Assembly (NCBI RefSeq): GCF_003425985.1
Contig: NZ_CP022985.1
Coordinates: 2,836,001-2,900,000, forward strand
Source: Mariniflexile sp. TRM1-10
Lineage (GTDB): Bacteria > Bacteroidota > Bacteroidia > Flavobacteriales > Flavobacteriaceae
Length of the DNA: 64,000 nucleotides
Reading direction: 5' to 3'
In this document: positions 53,302 through 60,297 of the stretch, piece after piece
Position numbering within the stretch: position 1 is the stretch's first letter
Layout: every line of letters begins with the position of its first letter
Translations under genes and position numbers: made by a program
Notes under the pieces: model-generated
Databases searched by the model: none
Told to the model about the DNA's origin: nothing
The model's input: only the letters and a program-made list of their open reading frames with translations

Positions 53302-53438
53302 GTACATAACAAATTGCAAATTGCATTGCGGGTGCAGTGGTGTTCATTGTCTCTGCTCCTTTCTTGACCGTCATGTCCTATCGGACACTGACGCTCTTCG
53401 AAATCCGCAACGACAACTTGCAAGTGACCGTTATGCAC
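53302..53438 (+). other. attC-like site 2 between cassettes 2 and 3
   Basis: The 5' box GTACATAAC (53302-53310) is the exact complement of GTTATGTAC at 52640, the start of cassette 2. Arms are TTGCAAATTG (53314-53323) with CAACTTGCAA (53414-53423), and TTGCGG (53326) with CCGCAA (53405). The 3' box GTTATGCAC is at 53430-53438. Length 137 bases. Confidence 0.6.
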
Positions 53439-53452
53439 AAGCTTAAAATAAG

Positions 53453-54247
53453 ATGAACGACATTGAGAAATATAGAGATTTAGATGATGAAATATTTGAA
53501 ATATTAAAAGAATATTTCCCTCAAATCACTTCGTCAGAATTCAAAAAAAATTATCACGCTACATATCTGTTATTAGGTATGTTTGATACCAGTGGAACAT
53601 TTATTAAAAATTCGATTTTCGACAGCTGTGAAGCAGATGATTATTATGGTGCTAAGATTTTATTCAGAAGTCTAATTGAACACTTTGTTCGTTTCAAATA
53701 TCTTTTTGTAAACTGGGGAAAAACAAAATCAGATGATTTTGCCAAAAATTACATGGATTACGGAAATGCCAGGGAAGTTTTAGACATAATAAAAGCTAGA
53801 GTATCCGAACAACAACTGTACGACCAAAATTTTAAAATAAAAGATTGGGACAACTTTCTAAAAGACCATCCAGACTTTAAAAACAAAACAAGACAGGAAG
53901 TAGAAAATGAAACACGTAAATATGCATTTAAGAATATTGTCAGGTTTCTAAACAGTGAGTTTAGAAAAAGTGATGAAGGCATGTCCTCTTTTCTTGGTCA
54001 AATAATTATTGAATACTCTAACCTTTCTTCATATGTACACGGAGGAATGAAATCCTACAATGAAATGATGTTAGCAAATACCGACAAAAAAAGAGAAATT
54101 GAATACAATCGAATTTGTGGACTTACTTTTCAAATGAGTAATTCCATAAAACTATTCTCCTTACTAATGTATGCTCAAACTGAAAGAGAGGTATTTAGCA
54201 AGTATTATTTAAGAGTTGATGAAATACTAAAAAAAATGAACGATTAA
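53453..54247 (+). CDS. Helical protein of unknown function (DUF5677-like)
   Basis: 264 residues, almost entirely alpha-helical. ADDYYGAKILFRSLIEHFVRFKYLFVNW and IIEYSNLSSYVHGGMKSYNEMM recall the DUF5677/HEPN-like pattern (R...E.....Y then S..VHGG), but the catalytic R-x4-6-H of HEPN RNases is not clear. No signal peptide and no membrane helix. It begins 15 bases after the cassette core box and ends 7 bases before the next box region, filling cassette 3. Such genes are frequent cassette and defence-island passengers. Function unknown. Confidence 0.7.
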   Translation: MNDIEKYRDLDDEIFEILKEYFPQITSSEFKKNYHATYLLLGMFDTSGTFIKNSIFDSCEADDYYGAKILFRSLIEHFVRFKYLFVNWGKTKSDDFAKNYMDYGNAREVLDIIKARVSEQQLYDQNFKIKDWDNFLKDHPDFKNKTRQEVENETRKYAFKNIVRFLNSEFRKSDEGMSSFLGQIIIEYSNLSSYVHGGMKSYNEMMLANTDKKREIEYNRICGLTFQMSNSIKLFSLLMYAQTEREVFSKYYLRVDEILKKMND

Positions 54248-54253
54248 AAGCCA

Positions 54254-54360
54254 GTACATAACAAAGTACATATTTCAGAGTGGGGTTGGTGCGGTATTGT
54301 AACTGCGGATTCTCGCACCAGCTCTGCGAAGTCTGTGACTTCGTAGCAATATTAAAACCA
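54254..54360 (+). other. attC-like site 3, decayed right edge
   Basis: GTACATAAC (54254-54262) matches 8 of 9 bases of the complement of GTTATGCAC, the start of cassette 3. Internal stems are CAGAG...GGTGCG with CGCACC...CTCTG, and GCGAAGTC/GACTTCGT. No closing GTT box is seen, so the array seems to end or erode here. Confidence 0.5.
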
Positions 54361-54664
54361 AACTATTGAAAATATTTTTTTTTGAAGTCCCTCTTTATAA
54401 GAAAATAACTATTCACGAAACCGAAGATAAAAAGTTAGATGGGTTTATTGATTTTTACTTATAATTCCCAACCTTATAAGTTACCAAACCAACCTATAGC
54501 CGCGATTTTAAACTAAAGGAAACCATCACTTTGAGTGCGTCTATGCAGCTGTTTTATAAGGCTGAAATAAAATTCCCTTTAAATACATTCCTATTCAGCT
54601 AGAAACATATAAAAAGGGAATTTTTTGAGATTTAAATTAGCAATTATTTTCTTCTGGTATGGTA
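54361..54664. other. Intergenic region after the cassette array
   Basis: AT-rich, with no credible gene. It holds a long stem-loop at 54569-54626 near the 3' end of the convergent XRE gene. Confidence 0.5.
54569..54626. terminator. Inverted repeat, possible terminator
   Basis: AAAATTCCCTTT (54569-54580) pairs with AAAGGGAATTTT (54613-54624) across a loop of about 30 bases, with a T run after. It could stop transcripts from the left; on the minus strand it lies downstream of the XRE gene. Confidence 0.45.
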
Positions 54665-55072
54665 TTATTTATTGAGTAGTTTCTCCAAATATTCGATTTT
54701 ATCCTTTTCGGCTTTCAACAAGCGTTCATAAAGTTTTTCCTTTTCTTCATAAAGTTCCAAAACTTTATCTAGAGGATTAAAATTAGGCTGAAAATTTATG
54801 CCATTCAGAATTGAACTGTCATTAAAAGTATTTGATATAATATTTAATACTGCTTCATCAGAAAATTTTTCAATTGATTCTTTGGTTACACCAAGAACCT
54901 TTGCAATCTGTTCCAGTTTGTCACCCTCAATGGTTTCAGACTGCTCAATTTTAGACACTGCTTGTTGGCTAATGCCCAGTCCTTCGGCGAGTGTTTCCTG
55001 TTTCATGCCTCTTAGCTCCCTGATACGGCTAATCTTTCTGCCTATGTGGTTTGGTTTTGTTGCTGTTTCCAT
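54665..55072 (-). CDS. XRE-family transcriptional regulator
   Basis: 135 residues on the minus strand. The N-terminal HTH is HIGRKISRIRELRGMKQETLAEGLGISQQAVSKIEQSETIEGDKLEQIAKVLGV (about 9-62), a textbook Cro/XRE domain. The C-terminus ends in a predicted coiled coil (DKVLELYEEKEKLYERLLKAEKDKIEYLEKLLNK) that would mediate dimerisation. Proteins of this exact layout are very common in Bacteroidota and often stand alone. No partner toxin gene is adjacent. Targets unknown. Confidence 0.9.
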   Translation of the reverse strand: METATKPNHIGRKISRIRELRGMKQETLAEGLGISQQAVSKIEQSETIEGDKLEQIAKVLGVTKESIEKFSDEAVLNIISNTFNDSSILNGINFQPNFNPLDKVLELYEEKEKLYERLLKAEKDKIEYLEKLLNK

Positions 55073-55264
55073 GAACCAAATATAAGGTTTTTTGTGAAAT
55101 TTACCACACTTGTAAAAAACAAATTCGATTTGGTTTTATACAACTTATTTTGGTTCGGTACGTCTGGTTTATGCTCTTAATTTATGTAAAACAAATTAGT
55201 ATGGAAACATCATCTCATTTTCGCTTACAAACAAAAAGTCAAGAGGGGTTCATTATCATAATAT

Positions 55265-55417
55265 GTGAATTATGTAAATTTTCTCAATAAAAGTGTAACT
55301 TATTTCATGGTTTCTTAATTAAGTTTATAAACTTTTTAGTTGGTTTAGGGAAAGTCCAAATGATTACCCTCAATCTTATTTGGCTTTAAAAAGCAGATTC
55401 TATAATCTGCTTTTTTT
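55265..55417 (+). ncRNA. Candidate small RNA or leader: 36-base motif plus terminator (second copy)
   Basis: GTGAATTATGTAA, 15 bases, GTGTAACT (55265-55300), then about 90 bases later AAAAAGCAGAT/ATCTGCTTTTT (55388-55415). The arrangement is the same as at 47199-47360, though the intervening sequence differs. Confidence 0.35.
55388..55417 (+). terminator. Hairpin terminator GCAGAT/ATCTGC
   Basis: The stem, extended by A/T pairs on both sides, has a TCTATA loop and ends in seven T. Confidence 0.65.
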
Positions 55418-55469
55418 ATTTTATAATTTTTGAATTATAAATTTATTCAACCCATTCTATTCAAAATAT

Positions 55470-55505
55470 GTGATATATGTAAACTTTCACCGACTAAGTG
55501 TAATG
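55470..55505 (+). promoter_or_regulatory. 36-base bipartite motif, third copy
   Basis: GTGATATATGTAA, 15 bases, GTGTAATG with the same spacing as the copies at 47199 and 55265. It lies 290 bases before the PAS-kinase start. Confidence 0.45.
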
Positions 55506-55791
55506 CCTTGAGGGATTAAATTAATCACCTTTATATATTAATATACATAAATTCCAAAAGTGAGATTTATACACATAGGACAGTACAGTTTTAAAAAAGC
55601 TTAAAATGTTTGTTTGATAACCTATTTAAAAAGTCAAAAAATATGATGCTATAAGCATTCAAGTAAAACCCATATTAAACGAAAGCAAACGAAAAACTAT
55701 AAATTGCTGTAAGATGTTATTTCGTAGAACTTAACACAGCAAGAGGTAACCATGCTGAAGTTGCCACTATTAATATAAATACTATTTTATT

Positions 55792-56991
55792 ATGAACAAT
55801 AAAGAACTATTAAATTCAAAGCCGGTACATGAAGATGACGTAACGGTTTTTGCGGATATTAAAGAGATGAAAAAATATTTTAATACTGCTTTGCAATTTG
55901 ATAAAGAACGGCAGTCGGTGATACTTAAGAGTATTGGCGATGCGGTGATTGCGACAGATATGGAAGGAAACATCATATTGATGAATGCGATAGCCGAAAA
56001 CCTTACTGGATGGAAGTCAGAAGAAGCGGAAAACAAACCAATAACAGAGGTGTTTTATATTATCGATAAACTAACAAGGGAAGAAAGTGATAATCCAATT
56101 AAATCCGTTCTTAAAACGGGAAAAGCATTGGCATTAGATCCAGACACTATATTGATTTCCCGCGATGAAAAAAAGGAATATTCAATTAACGACAGTTGTG
56201 CGCCTATTTTCGATCTAAAAGGAAATATGATGGGCGTTGTACTTGTTTTCAGAGATGTTACAAAACAAAAGGAAGAGGAAGCCCTTAAGGAAAAAATTAC
56301 AGCTGATTTAATTCAGCGAAACAAAGACCACGAGCACTTTGACAACATTATTTCCCATGATTTAAGAGCACCTGTTTCAAATATTCTTAGTTTGACAACA
56401 TTAATAAATGATAAAGATTTAGAAGAAGGTGAAAAAGAGTTTATCATGAATGCACTTGCTACATCTGCGGAAAGATTAGATGAGGTGATTGTTGATTTGA
56501 ATGTTATTCTAAGTCTTGGAAAACAATTAAACGAAAAAAAGGAGCAGATCCAATTTTCAAAACTAGTTAGTGATATTCAAGAAAGCATCAGGAACATTTT
56601 GGAAAAAGAACAAGCCAATTTTAAAATAGATTTTAGTCGAGTGGATGACATGTTCACGATTAAAAGTTACATGTATAGTGTTTTTTATAATCTTATTTCA
56701 AATAGTATAAAATACAGGAGACCTGATGTGCCATTAGACATTACAGTTGAAAGCGATTTAGTCGATGAAAAAATTATTCTCACATTTAAAGATAACGGCC
56801 TGGGAGTTGACCTAAAGAAAAGTGGGAATGATTTATTCGGATTATACAAACGCTTTCATACCGACAAAGCCGAAGGAAAAGGAATGGGACTCTATATGGT
56901 AAAAGTACAAGTGGAAAAATTAGGTGGAGAAATAAGTGTGAAGAGCACAGTTAATCAAGGAACTGAGTTTACCATAGTATTAATTCCATAA
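55792..56991 (+). CDS. PAS-domain sensor histidine kinase
   Basis: 399 residues, cytoplasmic (no signal or membrane helix). The PAS domain (about 40-160) has LKSIGDAVIATDMEGNIILMNAIAENLTGW and APIFDLKGNMMGVVLVFRDVTKQ. The HisKA-like helix has FDNIISHDLRAPVSNIL (phospho-His about 188). The HATPase has FYNLISNSIKYRRPD, LTFKDNGLGVD, and GKGMGLYMVKVQVEKLGGEISV. No response regulator is adjacent, so it may act on an unlinked partner. PAS kinases of this form often respond to light, redox or energy state; no cofactor-binding residue is obvious. Confidence 0.92.
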   Translation: MNNKELLNSKPVHEDDVTVFADIKEMKKYFNTALQFDKERQSVILKSIGDAVIATDMEGNIILMNAIAENLTGWKSEEAENKPITEVFYIIDKLTREESDNPIKSVLKTGKALALDPDTILISRDEKKEYSINDSCAPIFDLKGNMMGVVLVFRDVTKQKEEEALKEKITADLIQRNKDHEHFDNIISHDLRAPVSNILSLTTLINDKDLEEGEKEFIMNALATSAERLDEVIVDLNVILSLGKQLNEKKEQIQFSKLVSDIQESIRNILEKEQANFKIDFSRVDDMFTIKSYMYSVFYNLISNSIKYRRPDVPLDITVESDLVDEKIILTFKDNGLGVDLKKSGNDLFGLYKRFHTDKAEGKGMGLYMVKVQVEKLGGEISVKSTVNQGTEFTIVLIP

Positions 56992-57333
56992 TTCGGCCCA
57001 TAGAAAAGAAAAACAGGAAACCGAAAGAGCAGTTGCAACAAAAGAAAACAAATAATTTTCTTAAAAGAGGATATAGATCATTTTGCAGCCAATTGAAAAA
57101 AGCCAAGATGAAGTATCATTTTTATTCTAAAAAAAGCAATATAAAATGACGTTTAGTTTGTCAGCTTGTCCAAGTCCCAATTTTAAAAAACGGCATTGGT
57201 AGTCCATTAATACTTTATAGAAAAGCAACATGTTTTACCCATTGAATATTTCACATCAGTAAATAGCCTTACTGCAACCTCAAATCGAGCTACCAAGGAA
57301 GCCCCTCCTTAACCAATTTCAAATATTAAATAA

Positions 57334-57655
57334 ATGATTGCTATCAAAAATGAAGGCATTGCTCTTTCAGAAACCGAATTGGATTATGAAATCCATGGAA
57401 TTGAAGATCCAAGAATAGTAAAAATTGATTAATGTATGTTATTTAACCTATTGTGCTTATGATGGTGTAAATGCTTTAAATCCATAAGCTACATCAATAA
57501 CAACATTAAAAGTAATCCAGATAAAAATTATTGCTTTGGGACAAAAATCCCATTTTGTACTGAAATGGTAAAAGGAAAAGTCATGTTTTTGCATTGAATT
57601 AAGACCTGACATTCAAATCGCAGCATCATCAGTAAATTTAGAAGAATTAATTATG
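57334..57655 (+). pseudogene. Remnant of a GH130 mannosyl-phosphorylase/mannosidase gene
   Basis: The opening frame reads ALSETELDYEIHGIEDPRIVKID, then stops. A neighbouring frame continues VCYLTYCAYDGVNAL, then ATSITTLK, then EMVKGKVMFLH and finally ELRPDIQIA. In order these match the GH130 pattern (GxEDPRItkidgxYYxTYtAYDGxNAR, then ATTxDFK, then PEkinGKYxxLHRxxPDIxIA). At least three frameshifts or stops break the frame. GH130 genes commonly neighbour glycosyltransferase genes like the one at 57833, so this was probably part of the same operon. Confidence 0.7.
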
Positions 57656-57710
57656 GAATTATTAAATATAAATTTGATTATCCGTTATTAATCATAATGA
57701 GCGGGTCTCC

Positions 57711-57772
57711 TCGAGCGCAGTCGAGAGGTTATTAACTTAACGACTTCAAAATTAGGTCTCGACTGCGCTCGA
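57711..57772. repeat. REP-like inverted repeat TCGAGCGCAGTCGAGA
   Basis: Perfect 16-base arms (57711-57726 and 57757-57772) with a 30-base loop. It is 60 bases before the glycosyltransferase start. Confidence 0.8.
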
Positions 57773-57832
57773 CCAGACAACGATATTCTCTAAATGATTG
57801 ATTACGGATATACAATAATATAAAATATAAAA

Positions 57833-60055
57833 ATGACTGTTAGTGAAATAGTAATGATAACCTCTTTCCCACCGAGGAAATGTGGTATTGCGACCTATAG
57901 CCAAGACTTGATTAAAGCTATTGAGGATAAATATGGTGATAGTTTTACCATCAAAGTTTGCGCTTTGCAAAAAGGGGACAGTGTTTTAAGATATCCACCT
58001 GAAGTAAACTATTTTTTAAAAACAGGATTGAAAGAAGATTACAGAAGATTAGCCTTAACGCTAAATGCAGATGAAGCTATTAAAATAATCTACTTACAAC
58101 ACGAATTCGGATTATATGGTGGTCATTTAGGAGATTTTATTATCGACTTTTTAGAATATCTAGATAAGCCAGTTATTACTACATTTCATACCGTTCTAAC
58201 AAATCCCAATGATGATAGAAAAGTAGTTGTTCAAAAAATTATAGCACTGTCGAGTCAAGTCATTATAATGACAAATCTATCAGCCAAAATATTAAAAAAC
58301 GAATATGTAATCCCTAAAGAGAAAATAAAAATCATTCCACATGGGACACATCTTATAGAGCCATTACATCTAACTTTAAAAGAATCGGTTCCTTTTAAAA
58401 GTAAAATCATCATTTCTACTTTTGGGTTGATAAGCGAAGGAAAAGGTATAGAAACAGCACTGGATGCTTTACCTAAAATTGTAGCTAAATTTCCGAATGT
58501 TTTGTATTTGATTATTGGAAAAACACACCCAGAAGTTATAAAAATAGATGGGGAAATTTATAGGGATTATTTACATGAGAAAGTAAAGGAGTTGAAAATG
58601 GAGAATAATGTTCTGTTTATCAATAAATATCTTGCTTTAGAGGTGTTGCTGGAATACTTACAGCGTACCGATGTCTATTTTTTCACATCCAAAGATCCTC
58701 AACAAGCGGTAAGTGGTACGTTAGTTTATGCTTTGTCGGCTGCGTGTCCTGTGTTATCAACCCCTATTCCACACTCGTTGGAAATGCTAGACGGAGCAGG
58801 CATTAACTTTGACTTCGGAAATGCGGAACAACTTGCAGACGCTGCTATTTTGATACTTTCAAACCCAGACATGATGGAAAATATGCGGTTAAATGCGCTA
58901 CACAGAATAAGTCCTACCGCTTGGCAAAATGCTGCTATTTCCCATATCAAACTTGCTGAAACAGTCGTAAAGGGAACAGGTTTTCAACTGAATTACAAAG
59001 TCCCTGAAATCAATTTAAAGCACATCAATCGAATGACGACCGATTTTGGAATGATTCAATTTGCTAAAATATCCGATCCCGATTTAGCATCTGGTTATAC
59101 AATTGACGATAATGCCAGGGCTTTAATTGCAGTGGCCAAACACTTTGAATTAACAGGGAAGTTTAGTGATTTGCCTTTAATCAATACGTATTTGAAATTT
59201 ATTCTGTTTTGCCAACAGGAAGATGGTACCTTTTTGAATTATGTGACTACTGACAAATCTTTTTTTGATAAAAACAAAGATGAAAACCTTGAAGATGCCA
59301 ATGGAAGGGCCATTTGGGCATTGGGGGAATTTTTATCATTAAAACAATTGTTGGATTTCAATTTACAATCCCAAGTTGAAACTGCTTTTCAAAAAGCAAT
59401 TCACGTCATCCATCGCATACAATCCCCCCGGGCTATGGCGTTTTGTATAAAAGGTTTGTATTTCTATTATCTTTTTAAAAAAGAGGCGTCTATTTTACAC
59501 CTTATCACAAAATTAGCTGATAATTTGGTGTCAAAATACCGAGGTGTTTCTAATGACGAATGGCAATGGTATGAAGAGTATCTTACCTATGCCAATGCTG
59601 TAATTCCAGAGGGTATGTTACTGGCGGGCGTATGTACCCAAAACGAACTATTTAAAGACATTGCCCATAAAACGTTTGATTTTTTATTAGAGACGACTCT
59701 CAATGATGGAAAAATCAAGGTGATTTCCAATCGTGGTTGGCACCATAAGGGAAAAGATAAAAACCATTTTGGTGAACAACCCATTGAAGTGGCCTACACC
59801 ATTCTAGCTTTAAATACTTTTTTTTATATAAAGAATGATAAAACATATTTGGATAAAATGAAAACGGCCTTTAATTGGTTTTTGGGTGAAAATCATTTGA
59901 GCCAAATCATTTACAACCCTGTTACTGGTGGCTGTTATGATGGATTGGAAGAACATCAAGTCAACCTTAATCAAGGAGCAGAAAGCACCGTAAGTTATTT
60001 GTTGGCAAGGTTGGTCGTTGAAAAAAATATAGAGCCTACTAGTCTTTTATTATAA
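57833..60055 (+). CDS. Glycosyltransferase (GT4-like) fused to an (alpha/alpha)-toroid domain
   Basis: 740 residues, cytoplasmic. The N-terminal 380 residues are a GT-B transferase: TSFPPRKCGIATYSQDL, QHEFGLYGGHLGDF, TTFHTVL, STFGLISEGKGIETAL and SGTLVYALSAACPVLSTPIPHSLEML. Residues about 390-740 are an (alpha/alpha)-barrel-like domain (SGYTIDDNARALIAVAKHFEL, QQEDGTFLNYV, NGRAIWALGEF, GQ-rich end NLNQGAESTVSYLLA). This pairing is known beside GH130 genes in Bacteroidota and may build or process mannosides. The GH130 partner here is a pseudogene. The substrate is inferred. Confidence 0.85.
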   Translation: MTVSEIVMITSFPPRKCGIATYSQDLIKAIEDKYGDSFTIKVCALQKGDSVLRYPPEVNYFLKTGLKEDYRRLALTLNADEAIKIIYLQHEFGLYGGHLGDFIIDFLEYLDKPVITTFHTVLTNPNDDRKVVVQKIIALSSQVIIMTNLSAKILKNEYVIPKEKIKIIPHGTHLIEPLHLTLKESVPFKSKIIISTFGLISEGKGIETALDALPKIVAKFPNVLYLIIGKTHPEVIKIDGEIYRDYLHEKVKELKMENNVLFINKYLALEVLLEYLQRTDVYFFTSKDPQQAVSGTLVYALSAACPVLSTPIPHSLEMLDGAGINFDFGNAEQLADAAILILSNPDMMENMRLNALHRISPTAWQNAAISHIKLAETVVKGTGFQLNYKVPEINLKHINRMTTDFGMIQFAKISDPDLASGYTIDDNARALIAVAKHFELTGKFSDLPLINTYLKFILFCQQEDGTFLNYVTTDKSFFDKNKDENLEDANGRAIWALGEFLSLKQLLDFNLQSQVETAFQKAIHVIHRIQSPRAMAFCIKGLYFYYLFKKEASILHLITKLADNLVSKYRGVSNDEWQWYEEYLTYANAVIPEGMLLAGVCTQNELFKDIAHKTFDFLLETTLNDGKIKVISNRGWHHKGKDKNHFGEQPIEVAYTILALNTFFYIKNDKTYLDKMKTAFNWFLGENHLSQIIYNPVTGGCYDGLEEHQVNLNQGAESTVSYLLARLVVEKNIEPTSLLL

Positions 60056-60148
60056 TCATTAGTGTCCGATTAAAGATTCAAGACCGCTTTGCTAGAAGAA
60101 AAAAGAAAAGAGACTATAGACAATAGACTAATAGACAATAGACAATAG

Positions 60149-60194
60149 AAGCGGTTAACCTTTTTCGTTTCAAGCGAAAAAGATTAAACTACTT
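60149..60194. repeat. Repeat family 1, minimal 46-base form
   Basis: AAGCGGTTAACCTTTTTCG (60149) pairs with its near-complement ending at 60194, around a 7-base loop. The arms match the ends of the 271-base element at 12205, without its interior. A TAGACAATAGAC tandem lies just before it. Confidence 0.6.
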
Positions 60195-60297
60195 CATAGA
60201 CTAAATGGCAACAAATTATAACAAAAAGCAAGTTCGCAAAGACGTATTAAGCTTTATTTTATAATTTCCAAACCCATGAATATACTGGTTTATTAGT

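Larger units (their letters stand above)
55073..55791. other. Intergenic region with two copies of the 36-base motif
   Basis: The gap between the divergent XRE and PAS-kinase genes carries motif copies at 55265-55300 and 55470-55505 and a hairpin terminator at 55388-55417. No gene is seen. A short transcript from 55265 to 55417 is possible. Confidence 0.5.
56992..57832. other. Intergenic region with eroded gene and REP-like stem
   Basis: Contains the GH130 remnant (57334-57655) and an inverted repeat (57711-57772). The part at 57060-57110 carries GCAGCCAATTGAAAAAAGCC, a fragment resembling the right end of repeat family 1. No intact gene. Confidence 0.6.

Noticed and set aside
54798..55085. 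+ strand frame opposite the XRE gene
   Set aside because: The minus strand has a textbook HTH and coiled coil. The + strand peptide is Ser/Cys-rich antisense noise.
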